From Blastomyces gilchristii SLH14081 (taxonomy: Eukaryota; Ascomycota; Eurotiomycetes; Onygenales; Ajellomycetaceae), in assembly GCF_000003855.2 (NCBI RefSeq), contig NW_003101679.1, positions 1 through 64,000 of the forward strand: a DNA stretch of 64,000 bases, given 5' to 3'. This document shows positions 10,769 to 24,600 of the stretch, piece by piece; within the stretch, counting starts at the first letter, position 1; each line of letters starts with the position of its first letter. The notes beneath the pieces were generated by a model, which saw nothing but the letters and a program-made list of their open reading frames with translations, ran no database searches and was not told the DNA's origin. The position numbers and the translations under genes are program-made.

Positions 10769-11984
10769 TCTTTATATCTAAGAAACTGAGTCTCATCAAA
10801 TGCAACTATCAGATCTATAATAAGAAACTTCTTATAATTATATACTGTCTAAAAGAATGAGACTCTAAACTCTGAAGCATCTTCAAATTTGAGATAATCA
10901 CAGATTATAAGAATCTCAAGCACTTTATAACTACTTATAAACTCACTGAATAATAGATGTAATGATCTGAGTTCTTAAGCTGCTTTCATTTTACAATACA
11001 CTATCATTCTGACAGACAGAACTCAATGATAGATGCTCTCTCATAATGAGAGCAAGATATATCAGCTGATATAATAGATACTTGCTGAATGAATCAAGAG
11101 CAATGACTCTTGAATCTGAAGATACTAGTTAATCAAGATGAAACAGCTTATGACACTATACATGCTTCTTCAATTTCAACTGCTACTAATATCTCAACTT
11201 CTCTTAAATCTATAGTAGATGAACTATGACATACAGTAACTCAAACTAATGAACTTCTTTAAATACTTATCAAAACAGTATAATAAGAAGCACTCTGATT
11301 TGTCTCAGAACTATATATAGAAACTGATATCTCAGAATATTCAATCAATAATAATATCACTCTATGATTTTATAAATAACACTGAGTCTCTCTCTCTGAA
11401 CTCTTACACATCTGAATAATATAAGAGATGCATGACTCTCATATAACTGGTTAATCAGGTTATGAATAACTGTATTAAATAGTCTTTTAAGAGTTCTACT
11501 GATCTGAGATATTAAACAGTATCAGATGTTTCATTCAAAACTGTAATCATTGATTCTCTATCATCTTATGAAAGAACTGTAGAAAAGATCTGCTGAAATC
11601 ACTTAATATTTCTGACAGTATCTGATGAGATGTGATAATTAACTTCATTATTAATCTCTCTAAGAGTAAGAATTATAGAAACATTCTGATTATCATGAAT
11701 TAATTAAGTAAGAATATATTATTTAAATCTTGTAATAAGATGAATACTGAATAAGTTACTGAAGCTTTTCTAAGAAGTCTGTTCTATTAGATATATAAAT
11801 TATCAAGATCTATAGTATCAGATCAGAGCTGTCAATTCATAAGCACTGTCTGAACAAGAATCTGTCAAGTTCTTAAGATTATATACTATTTGTTAACTGT
11901 CTATCACTCTGAGATCAATAATATATCAGAATAGATAATTCAGACTGTAAAGAATTATCTTTATAAGTTCTGTAATTACTTATA

Positions 11985-12293
11985 TGCGGCGGGCTGCGCC
12001 CGATCAATCATATAGACTATTTCATTACACTTCACAGATTCCAATCACTTCATTCTCAAACACATACACTCCGATTCTCAGCCATTCTCAATTGCCGATC
12101 CTCAGCCGCTACAAACGCGTGTATATTCTTCCGCCCCGAAGCTCCACCGCGTATGCCATCACATACATGTATAAATATCCATCTTGATCACTGATTCTCA
12201 CACTTTCTCTTTCTTTTCTTCTCTAACATTTTTATCTTTGTTAAATAAGACCTATCAATATAATACTGATCTATTCAGTGTAGGCCTCTTACA
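11985..12293 (+). repeat. gypsy-2 5' LTR, 309 bp
   Basis: Starts TGCGGCGGGCTGCGCCCG and ends CTCTTACA. It keeps several CpG sites lost in its 3' partner. Confidence 0.92.
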
Positions 12294-12626
12294 CTATAAA
12301 AACATTCATTGTCTTCTTATTAGAAAATGATTATTCACATATCATCTTCTCATTAGAAATAATTACTCACTGAGAGATATCTGAACATGTAATGATATGT
12401 AAAAAAGAGAAACACAGTTAAGCAGACACTGAGTTCTCAGATAGTTCTTAGATAGAAGCTTGCTCATCAGTCACTCTGACCTTACAACAAGATCTTATGA
12501 AGAGAGTAAGATTTTACAAGAGAATGTCAGTAAAAGATCTGAGAGTTCTGACACTCAGACATATGAGAATATAATTACACTTCTTCAGATTTCACAGATA
12601 TCATACATCTGACAATCAATATAATC

Positions 12627-15600
12627 ATGTTCAATGATAATATGAAATCCTTGAACATGAGTATAGATATGATGTCACAGTGGCTCTGAGCAATGTTGAA
12701 ATTACAATAATAATAAATAGCTGATATGTATGCAACTTAACAACTTCAATATGAAGAGATTCAACAATTAACTCACACAATTTCAACATCTACAGAACTG
12801 AATACAAAAGCACTGAAAGAATACTTAGATACTCTTATATATTTCAATACTTTCAATCTCACTCTCTACTCATCATGAAGGATGGAAATGCTTGTGAAAC
12901 TAAGTATAGATGAAGATTTCATCAGTTCATTAATCAATCAAGATTAATATATCAATGAACAATTGAAAGATCATGTGAAATAGAAGTTTCATTCATGAAT
13001 AAAAGCATGTGAATCAGCATTGCAAATACCTGATAATATTATAAGATATCTTGATGTTCTATTCTGAGACATGATCATGTAACAGAAAGTGTTAGATTGA
13101 TTACAGAGTGCTTGACAGAGAAACACTTCTCTTACAACATTCATCTCTGATTTCAACACCAAGATTCTAGAAGCAGGTGATCAATCTTGAGAGAATTGCA
13201 TGAAGATTAGCATGCTCAAGAAGACATTGACTTTCAAACTCTTACAGGCTCTTGTAAGTGTAGATAAAGACTAGACTTATAAAGGCTTCTGCACACAGCT
13301 TCAGACATTGAATGATTATCTTATCAAGCTCAAGAGTATACAGAACAGTGATAGAAGACATTACATCTCAGTCACTTATACACCTGCACTGAAGAACAAC
13401 AATGATGCAGATGTCATGAACTGAATAGATTCAAATGTCTATATACAAGCAAGAGTTTTCACTGTTTGAACAGGCTTCTGAGTTTCTGAAATCACTTCTG
13501 AAGAAGTTGCTGATCAATATTAATATGAAGTGTGTATTAACTGTAACTGATCAGAACACATTGCTTTCAACTACTGATTAATCTATATATCTTCACACTT
13601 GAGAGAAAGATCAGTGCCTGTCTGTGTCAATCACATTGCAGTGAAGAAAGATTCAGAAGATAACTATCAGAATGTCTCAGTGAAACAGAGAAAAGATTAG
13701 CTTCTGTTTAAATTCATAAACAGAAGCTTGAAGAGATTGAACAATAACAATTTGAAGAGAAGATGACAATGAATGCAATTCTTGTATCTACTGTATTGAT
13801 AACATGTATAATATGAAAGCTATGATAGACAGTGATTCATGTCACTATGCAATGATAAAATCTTCAGTTATAAGACATCATAATCTTCAGTGTATTCTTT
13901 TATTAAAACCCTGACTTCTCACAGAATTTGATGATTCAAAGAACATTTGTACCTGTTATATAATGAAGCTGATCATAGATGTGAAAGAACATCAATGTGA
14001 AGATGTCTACATATATGAAGTTGATAATCTTGATTACAATCTTATGTTAGCACTTGTCTGACTATCTGAACAAGGCATCTTATTAGACACTTGAAACAGA
14101 AGCTTGATATTCCCTAATAATAATAGAGTTCATGAAGATGATATTTACAAGATCATGAACCTGACACAGATCTCTGTCAATACATATAAAATACTCTGAA
14201 AAAGAAGTCATCATCAAAATCACTGACAGTAGAACTATATATCAATCTATTTCATTAGTCTGACTAATATCAAAAAGACTCTAGAAAAGTTATTCTGTGT
14301 TATAATAACAGATTCTTATACAAAACTCTCTTAATAATATCATGAATATCTAGATATCTTCTGATAAGATAATATTATGAATATATCTCTCTTATAAGAT
14401 TCTGAAGTGAATCATAGTATCAAGTTAGAGAAAAAGAATGATAAGAACTCTGAATCATCATGAGATTCTCTTTATAACATGTTTCAAGATGAACTTCTTC
14501 TTCTTTGAAAGACACTTAATGATCTGTTAAATAAAGAATTCATATATATTAACAACTCTTTCACTGCAGCTTCTATTCTCTTTGCAAAGAAATCAGATAA
14601 AGAACTTCAATTCTGTGTGAACTACTGAGATCTGAACAGATTGACAAAGAAAGATTGATATCTCTTATCTCTTATCAATAAAACTCTAGCACAGATCAGA
14701 CAAGCTCAATAATTTATAAAACTAGATATTATCACTGTGTTTCATAAGATTTATATCACTGAAGAAGATGAATAACTTACAGTATTTCAAACATATTATG
14801 ATCTCTTTGAATGAATAGTCACACTCTTTGAACTGACTAACATTCTCAGTACATTTCAGAAGTATATTAACTGAGTACTCTGAGATTTCCTTAATGAGTT
14901 TGTATCTGCTTATCTAGATAATATTCTCATCTTCATCAATGAATTCAGAAAAGAATATCAAGAATATGTATAAAAGATATTACAACAGCTACAAGAAGCA
15001 GAACTACTGATAGATATTGATAAGTGTGATTTTGAAGTTAAGAGTATCAAGTATCTGAGTTTTATTATAGAAGCTGATAAGAGAATTTGAATGAATTCTG
15101 AGAAAGTCTTCATCATTCTTGAATGAGAAGCTTCATATACTGTGAAAGATGTATAAAGCTTCATCAGATTTACTAACTTCTATCAGTAATTTATATAAAA
15201 CTTCTCAGATATCATAAGATCACTTACAGATCTCACTAAGAAAGACTCAGTATTTCAATGATCAGTGAACACTGAAGCAGTATTTATATAGATAAAGAAG
15301 ATATTTATTAATATCTCTCTGCTGATAATATTTAATTCTGATTATAAGATAGTTATTGAAGCTGATTTCTCTGACTATATAATAGAAGAAGTGATATTGC
15401 AATATAATAATAAAAGTATTCTATAATTATATATCTTCATATCTAAGAAACTTAGTTCTGCTGAATCCAATTATAAGATCTATAATAAGAAACTTCTCAC
15501 AATTATATACTATTTAGAAGAATGAGACTCTGAACTCTGAAGTGTCTCTGAATTTGAGATAGTTATAGATTATAAGAATCTTAAATACTTTATAACTATC

Positions 15601-17335
15601 TGTAAACTTACTGAATGATAGATATAATAATCTGAGTTTCTAAGTCACTTTCATTTTATAATACACTATTATTCTGGCAGTCAGAACTCAATGACAGATG
15701 CTCTCTCATAATAAGAGTAAGATATATCATTTAATATAATAGATACTCACTGAATAAACTGAGAGTACTGACTCTTGAATCTGAAGATACTAGTTTATCA
15801 AGATAAAACAGCTCATGACATCATACATGCTTCTCTGATTAGAACTGATATTGATATCTTCACTTTCTCTACACTGAATGAACTGTGATATACAGCAGCT
15901 CAGGCTGATGAACTTCTTCAGATTCTTACTGAAGCAGTACATCAAGTAGCACTCTGATTTCTTTCAGAACTATGTATAAGAATCAATATCTCAGAATATT
16001 CAATTGATAATAATAACACTCTATGATTTTATAAATGATGCTGAGTCTCTCACTCTGAACTCTTATACACTCAGATAATGTAAGAGATGCATAATTTATA
16101 TATAATCAGTTATTCAGACTGTGAATAACTGTATAGAATAGTCTTCTGAGAATTCTACTAGTCTGAGATATTAAACAGTATCAGATACTTTATCTGAAAC
16201 TGTAATCACTGTTCTTCTATTATCTTATGAAAGAATCATAGAAAAGATCTACTGAAATCACTTAATATCTCTGATAGAATCTGATAAGATGTAGTAATTG
16301 ACTTCACTATTAATCTATCTAAAAGTAAGAATTATAGAAATATTCTGATCATTGTTAACTGAGTAAGTAAGAGTGTAATATTAAAATCTTATAACAAGAT
16401 AAACACTGAACAAGTTACTGAAGTCTTCTTACAGAGTTTATTCTATCAGATGTATAAATTACTGAGATTGATAGTATTGAATTAAGACTGTCAATTCATG
16501 AGCACTCTCTGAATAAGAATCTGTTAAGTTCTCAAGATTATATATCATCTGTTAACTGTCTATCACTTCAAGACTGATGATGCATTAGAACAGATAATTC
16601 AGACTGTAAAGAATTATCTCTGCAAGTTCTGCAATTACTTATAAGATAATTGACATGATCTGCTTCTACACACAGAGGTCACTATTAATGAATGAGATGC
16701 TGTTTCAACAGATATAAGTCTGTTCTTTCTTACACACAGTTATTACATGAAAGTGTTGAATCTTCTAGAGATCACACAGTTCATACTGAATCTCTGCAGT
16801 CTGATTCAGATTGCTGATAATATAGTAATGAAGCTCTGAAATATCTGTGATTGAACAGAGATCTTCATAGTAACTGTGAAACAAGATTAAGAGAATTAAA
16901 TCATTGTTTATCAAGATCTTGTAGAACAATATAAGATAGAAGATCTGATATAATTGAATCTTGAAAATATATGAATCACATATTCATCTTATACACTAGA
17001 TTATCATTATATCAGATATAGAGTGATAGAAGTTCTAGATAGCTACAACTACTGTCTTAACACATTATTAGAGATTTATAATGTATTTCATACAAGCTTG
17101 CTCTGCTATACTATCACTGATTCATTCTCTTCTCAGCTGACTTTCAACTGACAGTTATCAGATATTATAGAAGAAGATAATGAGCTTGAGTGAGAGATTG
17201 AGAATATTCTCAATAAGAGATCTCACAGCTGCAGTCAGTAATATTTTATGAAATGAGTCAGCTATGATTAACTGACCTGAACTCTGAGTTCTGCATTATC
17301 TGAAATAGCAGTCTTTGACTGATGAGAACTGCTTC
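12627..17335 (+). pseudogene. gypsy-2 gag-pol with C-terminal chromodomain
   Basis: Gag starts at ATG 12627, with a zinc knuckle at about 13529-13574 (last Cys changed to Tyr). The protease motif MIDSDSCHYAM is at about 13819-13854. The RT has FCVNYWDLN at about 14611-14637 and YLDNILIF at 14911-14935. The RNase H is at about 15330-15730. The integrase core is at about 16030-16640 (SD.SQF and YH..T motifs degraded). The chromodomain at about 17179-17320 reads E-WEIENILNKR...YFMKWVSY, recognisable as the methyl-histone reader that targets chromoviruses to heterochromatin. Frequent TGA and TAA stops make it non-functional. Confidence 0.85.
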
Positions 17336-17352
17336 TGAAAAGAGAGGACTAA

Positions 17353-17661
17353 TGTAGCAGGCTGTGCCTGATCAATTATATAGACTATTCTGTTACACTT
17401 CACAGATTTCAATCACTTCATTCTTGAATATATATGCTCTGATTCTCAGTCATTCTCAATCACTGATTCTCAGCTGCTATGAACACATGTATATTCTTCC
17501 ACCCCGAAGCTCCACCGCGTACACCATCACATACACATATAAATATTCACCTTAATCACTGATTCTCACACTTTCTCTTTCTTTTCTTCTCTAACATTTT
17601 TATCTTTGTTAAATAAGATCTATTAATATAATACTGATCTATTCGGCGTAGGCCTCTTATA
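17353..17661 (+). repeat. gypsy-2 3' LTR, 309 bp
   Basis: Starts TGTAGCAGGCTGTGCCTG and ends CTCTTATA. It has the same length as its 5' partner and is more decayed at CpG. Confidence 0.92.
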
Positions 17662-18484
17662 TTATAAGATGATTGATATAGTCTTCTTTTACACACTGAA
17701 GTTACTATCAATGACTGAGATACTGTTTCAACAGATATAAGTCTGTTCTTTCTTATATATGAATATCATATGAAAGTACTGAATCTTCTAGAGATCACAC
17801 ATTTCACATTAAACTCTCACAGTTCAATTCAGATCACTGATAATATAGTAATAAAACTTCAAAATATCTGTGATTAAGTAGAAGTCTTCATAATAAGTAT
17901 TAAACACAATTAAGAAAATTGAATTATATTTATCAAGATCTTACTAAGCAATATAAGATAGAAGATCTGATATAATTGAATCTTAAGAATATATAGATCA
18001 CATACTCATCTCACACACTGAATTATCATTATATAAAGTATAAAGTGATAGAAGTTCTAGATAGCTATAACTATTATCTTAATATATCATCAGAGATTCA
18101 TAATATCTTTAATACAAGCTTGCTTCACTATACTATTATCAATTCATTCTCTTCTCAACTGTCTTCTGACTGACAGCTGTCAGAAATCATAGAAGAAGAT
18201 AACAAACTTGAATAGAAGATTAAAGTTATTCTTGATAAGAGATTTCACAGCTGTAGCTGACAATATCTTATAAAATGAGTCAGCTATAATCATCTGACCT
18301 GAACTCTGAGTTCTGTATTATTCAAGATTACAGTTCTTAACTGATAAGAGCTACATATAATCAATGAAGAGAGAGAAGCTAATATGTAGACTAGCTGCCT
18401 GAACCATGAATTTCATATTTGATTTCATTTGATCTGATTCCATACATTTCTTGGCGTGAATCCCGCTGGGACTGGCTATCAAAA

Positions 18485-18651
18485 TGTGATTCAAAGGTTG
18501 CTTGAGCCAGTGTACGATTACAGGCGTACGCCGGCTTCTTATATACTGTACGCTAAATTAATTGGTGGCTGCTATGGCCTCTTTACATTTGTAAGCAAGT
18601 TTGGAAGCGGCCGCGTTATTATCCAGTGATTGTACATTCTTTCAAATCACA
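18485..18651 (-). repeat. Gy-C copy 1, 3' LTR, 167 bp
   Basis: The plus strand starts TGTGATTCAAAGGTTGC and ends TCAAATCACA. Confidence 0.9.
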
Positions 18652-21615
18652 TCCTCTCTCACCAGATTTGGTCACACTCACATGACCATGATGTACACCC
18701 TAGCTTCATGCGGATTAGCGCGTCACTAGTGTTCATGATTGTGTCATCTATCTCTGATTCGGCTAGTGTTCTGTGTACACTCTTACAAAGAAACTTTCAC
18801 TATATTACATCACTCATTCACTAACTTTTCTCATTCTTCAATCATCTTCTTCATTATCATCATCATTGAATGCTATCATCTTATTCAAGATTTCTATCTC
18901 TTCTTCTGTTCAACACTTTCTATCTGTTTATCTATCACATTGTATATGTTTCTGGCAATAGCCCTCTGTTTTCATAACAAGTGTTATTATAGTGCTCATA
19001 TCAGGCAGTTCATTAGTAGTAAGTATAACACATTGTGAAATATGACTGGGACTTGTTTATCTTCTAATGATTGTCAGAATGTACTATTATAAATGACACA
19101 TCTTCTTCATCTCTCTGTATATCTCTAACTCTCTTTTTTTTTCCAGCAGGCATCTGATCATGTTTTTCTGATTATGTTTCCTGATCATTTTGCATAGCTG
19201 CAGATGCTGATATATTTGTTTTGATTCATATAGAATCTTCACATGTTGACAGATCTGTATTCACTGATGATTATAATCTCAATATTGAATTATTAATCAA
19301 GAACTTGAAGAATGTGATAATGAAGAAATTGCCTGTGTCATGTATGACTGAGTCTTTCATGTCTCTCTCTGCTTCTTCTGCTGCTTTCTTCTCTGCTGCT
19401 CCCTCTCAATCTTCTACACTTGCTCCTGTGTCTGGTTCTCCCGCTCCTGCTACCTCTGTTTTCATGATTCTCACTTCTACTACTTCTGGTTTTACTGTCT
19501 CTGCTTTCATTACCAGCTCTCCCTGTTTCAAGAAGATATTGTGTAGACTTAATAAATCACATTTCTCAGCATATATACTCTCACTCTTCTTACTAACTCT
19601 CAGAACAATTTATTATATGAAGACTGTATATAACACAACTATCTGAAGCTCAGTTACAGATGCTGATTATTATATTTATTTTAAATATTCATAATAAAAC
19701 AATTATCTATTCATATCAGAGAATCACTTTCTCTCTTAACAGTATCAAGATTGTAAGTCTTTTTCTTTTTCATCTTTTCTTTCTAACACTGATTTTTCTG
19801 TTTTTAGAGGAAATTGTTATGGATTTTACTGTGTATGAAGTCATGATATTCACAGATATCAAGAAACTTTTCACAATTATTAAATTCAATATTATGAGTA
19901 TATTCACTCTGATGAATTTCTTTGAGATGATAGATCTGTATCAGTCTATTCTCTGACATCTGTCATCTGACTTCATGATGCAGGTGAAAGATATCTGTGT
20001 TTTCAGGAATAGAAATGCGGATGTTGTACTTTTTTACACTCACAGGTGTGAGGCTTGTACACCTTGTCTGAGATGTCATTGTGGGAATAGGCTGTTCGCA
20101 CACTGTGTTCTGTTTCCTGCATTTCTCTGTGTCTCTCTCTCTCTTCCTGAGGAGTCTCATGCATGTTGTAATTGTGTGTACAATTTCAAGATCAGTAAGT
20201 GTTCATTCAGTAATTATTATCTCTGCTTTTTGCAGTTTCATATACTAATAATAGTTCTTAGTTGCTTCAGTATCTGATGTCATTCTAATTGAAGATGATA
20301 ATACTGCTGAGACTACCTTCTTCTGCTCTCAAGCTTCTCTCAGTGCTTTCTCTCTCTCTTCTGTAGAGAAGATTGTGTATATATCAGATTATAAGCATTC
20401 AGCTCTGATTGACTCTCACTGTTATTCATTCAGTTCTGTGTCTCCTTCTTCTTTCATTTTTTCTGTCTTCATTCTCTCTGCTCTGACTTCTGGTTCTGCA
20501 GGTCTCATGCTCTTCTTCAATTTTTCTACACACATGTGTACACATTTCTATATTAGCATTCCAGTCAATCTTGTGATAAATGATATTAATATTGTATACA
20601 GAGTGATAGAGAAATCAGAGATATATATGATGTTATTATAAGAGCAGTTTGTGACTCTTGAATTCCTTGCAGATCTTAAGTTTTGAGAATTCCTTTGTTT
20701 TTGATGTTTTTCAGATGATGTGGTATTGGAAATAGATTAAATGTGTGACATATGAAAATAAATGAGATGTGTATAATAATATTTATCTTTTACAGTCAAC
20801 TTTTATAGTTGATGATCAATTCATTTCTCTTTTCTTACACTTTTTCTTTATCTGCTAGTCACTACTCTTACATGACCTCTATATAATACAGTATTCAGTG
20901 ACTAGGTTCAGCAGCTTTCATCTTTTGTGATTCTGTCTTATATATTATACTGTCTCTCTTCACTCACTCAGATTACTACAGTAAACAGCTTATTGAAATT
21001 AATCTCATCTGATCTCTGAGTGTTCTCAGAGATTGAGATGACTTGATCTCACATGTCTGCAGATGTTTCAGATGATTCATTCTCTGTTATCTCTGTGATT
21101 GAACTGATATAAACAGTTGAATTCAACTCTGAATCTCTTTTTCTTCTGTGATCTGACTCATGTACAAGTCTGTCACTTTGAGACTGCTCTTTACTGTGTT
21201 GTATCTGCTATCTGCAGTGTGTTATTATACAATCAGCTACAGTCTCATCACTTATTAAAGTGTGATATTCACCTGATTTCTTCATTTCTTCTCATTCTTT
21301 TCTTATAATTGTGAAAAGATCAGAATAAGTGACATTATCTGATTCATAAGTGTCTATGATTTCTCTTACTTTATAAGACTTTTCAATTATAAGTCTCTTC
21401 TTTTTCAACACTGATAATAGTGCTGTGAATAATCATAATCTGCTCAGATCTTGCATCTTTACTTTCATAAGTTATGAATTATTTATAAAGTTGTGTAAGA
21501 TCTGTCTCTCTGATTCTTTCAATGTGTATGTTCTCAGAGAATGTGATTTAAGTATTTTATATAACTTAAATCATCTAGATTGAAACTTCTCAGAACTCTC
21601 ATTGTATATGAGAAC
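18652..21615 (-). other. Gy-C region between integrase and 3' LTR, no intact gene
   Basis: About 3 kb lying 3' of the integrase in the element's orientation. No domain is recognised. The segment at about 19300-19520 matches the second Gy-C copy at about 50600-50840. There, the minus strand reads as a run of Arg/Ser/Glu dipeptides (RESRSSESRSSESRGHR), so the ancestral element may have encoded a long disordered basic C-terminal extension or an extra ORF. Short frames of 60-140 codons on the plus strand (for example 19221-19646) are Ser/Thr-rich shadows of this low-complexity sequence. Confidence 0.5.
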
Positions 21616-24600
21616 TCATATTCTTATCTTAAGACTTGATTTCTTAACTAGTGAGTCTTGTATTCTTTTCAATTGAATTGCTTGATTCAGAAGTAACTCA
21701 TTAGCTTTTGCATGTGTGTGGCTAATCTCTTTCAATCTTGGTTCTGTGTCTGTGACTGTTGCATCTGCAACTGTTACTGCTGTGTCTGTAACTGCTGTTT
21801 CTGCTGTGTCTGTGACTGTTGTGTCTGCAACTGCTGTTCTCTCTTCCACCTTTTCTGAAGCATTCTCCGGGATGTGTGAATGCAATTCATACAACAGGTA
21901 GAATGATAAACACTTGAAGACTGCATGCTACTGAATTCACATGGCTAATAGTATCTGACTGAGATATTCATCTCATAATCTTGTAGACTTACTCACTAGA
22001 TATTTCATCAGCATGTTACTCAAGATTTCATTCAAGTGTTTCATCTTTCTGTTTATTCATAGATGATATGATGTTGTTCTACAATGTCTTGTCTGTAACT
22101 AGCTCATGAAATGCTTCACTGCTTCTTCTACAAGATTTGCACTATTATCAGTTAGAATCTCACACAGCATTTCATAGTTAATATAGATCTCATTATATAG
22201 AAACTTCATCATCATCTTCTCTATTGTCTCTGAAACTGCTTTTGTGACTGGCCAGCCAGTAGTGTAATCAATAGCAGTGATTATTCATTGATTTTCATTT
22301 GATATTCACTGTAATATGTCTATGAGGTTCATCTCTCATCATTTGAATAATTGTATTATACACTTTATCTGATGTTGCACTTTCTTGTATTCTAATCCTT
22401 TCTTAGATTCTTTCACAACCTGGCAATTCGGGCACTTGTAAGTATACATCTGAATGTCCTCAGCCATGCTTGATCAGTATACTCTTGATTTAAGTACACT
22501 TATGAGTTCAGGGCTTTCTAAGTGACTGAATTCCTTGTGCATGTAAGTCATCAAGTCATGTCTAAATGAATATTCTAGATAGAGAGCTTCTACATATTCT
22601 AGATCATGGTAAAGCACAACATCATTTTTCAATTTTCTCAGCTTGAAGTTCAGAAGCATCTCTTCTACTACTTTCACAAGATGTTTATTATCTGACATCT
22701 TGTCATTTTTTAAGTAAGAGATTATTGCATTCACTCATTCTGATTTCTTGCATCTTCTCAGTGTGTTTAACATGAACTTTTCTTATATATGATTCACAGA
22801 ATTCTCACTCATGAAATCAGGTCTGTAACTGATTGTATCAGATATTATAGTATCTGATTTCTTTCAGTATTTGATATGAAGATTATATGCTTAGAACTCT
22901 GAGATTTAATATACTAAGTATTTGAAAGGTTTTATTGTTGATTGTAGATAGATAAGACTTTCATGATCTGTGATCACTGTTGTTGTATATCTGTTGTTGA
23001 TATATCTATTCTATAATGCCAGTGTGTGCTTAATCACTAGTAATTTCTTTTCATACACTGAGTAATTGAGCTCAGTGTCTGATAGTTTTCTATCATCATA
23101 TGTCACTGAGTGCAGCTTGCTGTTCTTACTCATCTGTAGAAGAGCATCTCTGATAGCTCATTCAGATATGTCTGTCTCAATGTAGAAGAGTTTATCACAA
23201 TCTGGTTGAATAAGCACTGAGAATGTTATTACATGTTTTCTCAGTGTGAGAAAAGCCTCTTCACACACAGTATTTCAGATAATTGAATGAAACTTCTTCT
23301 TTTGCAGACTTGCATCTGTTTCTCTTAAGAGATCTGAAAGTGATGCAGATATTCATGTGAAATTCTTGATGAATCTGCAGTAATATGAGATCAACTCAAG
23401 AAACTGTTATATATAATGTACATTTCTCAGCTGCAGTCAATTCACTATGACATTCAATTTCTTCAGAATGAGATGTATACAGTCACTACTTACTACATAT
23501 TCTATGAACTTCAACTCTTCTGTTTCAAACACATACTTTGTTGATTTAGTATAGAGCTTATGCTCTGTCAGAGTTGTAAGCACTTCATTGAGATGCTTCA
23601 GATATTCATCATATAAGTTTGAAAAGACTAGAATATTATTAAGATATATAAGGCATGAGATTTCATTCTGTTTATAAAGAATTGTATTTATCATTGTTTA
23701 AAAGATGACAGATGCATTTGTCAGACTGAATGACATTATCAGGAATTTGAACTTCTCTTATTATGTATTAAATGTGATTCACAGAACTGATAGTTCACTT
23801 ATACAGATCTGCTAGTATTCTGAGAGAAGATTAATCTTTGATAGATATCAGGTGTTTTTAACTGTATTCAACTGTTGTTGAATCTGTGATAGTGAATATT
23901 CATTCTTGCCTTATAAGCTTATTAAGTGTTTGATAATTGATACACATCTGTGAANNNNNNNNNNNNNNNNNNNNNNNNNNNNNNNNNNNNNNNNNNNNNN
24001 NNNNNNNNNNNNNNNNNNNNNNNNNNNNNNNNNNNNNNNNNNNNNNNNNNNNNNNNNNNNNNNNNNNNNNNNNNNNNNNNNNNNNNNNNNNNNNNNNNNN
24101 NNNNNNNNNNNNNNNNNNNNNNNNNNNNNNNNNNNNNNNNNNNNNNNNNNNNNNNNNNNNNNNNNNCATTTCAGCAGCAATTTCAGTGAAAGATCTGTTC
24201 AGAAGATCTTTTCATACTTCTTTAGAAGCTCTCATATACTATCTTTCTGTATATCTTTATCTGGTTTTCTCCACTTTCAGATCCTGTATGACATATAGAA
24301 TGCTTTCAGATGAGATCTTGTAAATTATTCTCTTTACTTGTTAATATATAAGCAGATTTAATTCTTCTATATCAGAGATATGAAATGTTCTTCTCATATC
24401 AGTTGATAGAATTGTATGAACTGTTTTCTTTCTATCAGTTAACTGTATATGACATGTACATCATTGAATCTGCAGATTGAACCTGTGAAATCAATTAAGT
24501 CTGAGAATAAGATTGTATTTCACATTCTGCAGCTCTTATACTCAAATGTAGCAAGATTATTCTCTGAAGTGTAAGAAAACTCTTACTCTTGCAGGTGATA

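Larger units (their letters stand above)
11985..17661 (+). mobile_element. gypsy-2: complete nested Ty3 chromovirus, 5677 bp
   Basis: Flanked by TSD TTATA (11980-11984 and 17662-17666). Both LTRs are 309 bp. It is inserted in the integrase region of gypsy-1, whose sequence joins as ...ACTTATA|AGATGATTG, the same uninterrupted join seen in gypsy-5 near 43665. The polypurine tract AAAAGAGAGGACTAA directly precedes the 3' LTR. It is structurally complete but full of stops. Confidence 0.93.
5138..18370 (+). pseudogene. gypsy-1 gag-pol, heavily mutated and interrupted
   Basis: Gag starts at ATG 5138 (MSNNNM...). Its Cys-Cys-His-Cys knuckle is at about 6086-6127. The aspartic protease motif MIDSSLCHY is near 6375-6400, where the catalytic Gly is replaced. 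The RT has FCVNYWDLN-like residues at about 7189-7215 and YLDN (for YLDD) at about 7489-7500, so an active-site Asp is lost. The RNase H runs from about 7870, is cut by the gag-only element and resumes at 10774. The integrase core lies at about 11350-11984 and continues after gypsy-2. The chromodomain remnant is at about 18200-18340. Many in-frame TGA codons fall at conserved Trp/Arg positions. Non-functional. Confidence 0.82.

Noticed and set aside
5138..18370. TGA read as Trp (alternative genetic code), which would lengthen many frames
   Set aside because: Many TGA codons fit CGA-to-TGA decay at Arg positions, TAA and TAG stops also occur within domains, and the intact genes at 701-2222 use the standard code.
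19221..19646. 141-codon plus-strand ORF as a gene
   Set aside because: It is Ser/Thr low-complexity sequence antisense to the Arg/Ser-rich part of Gy-C, is not conserved as an ORF in copy 2, and shows no domain.
23900..24323. ORFs spanning long runs of X
   Set aside because: They only cross the N gap at 23955-24166. The same applies to frames over 57021-57220.
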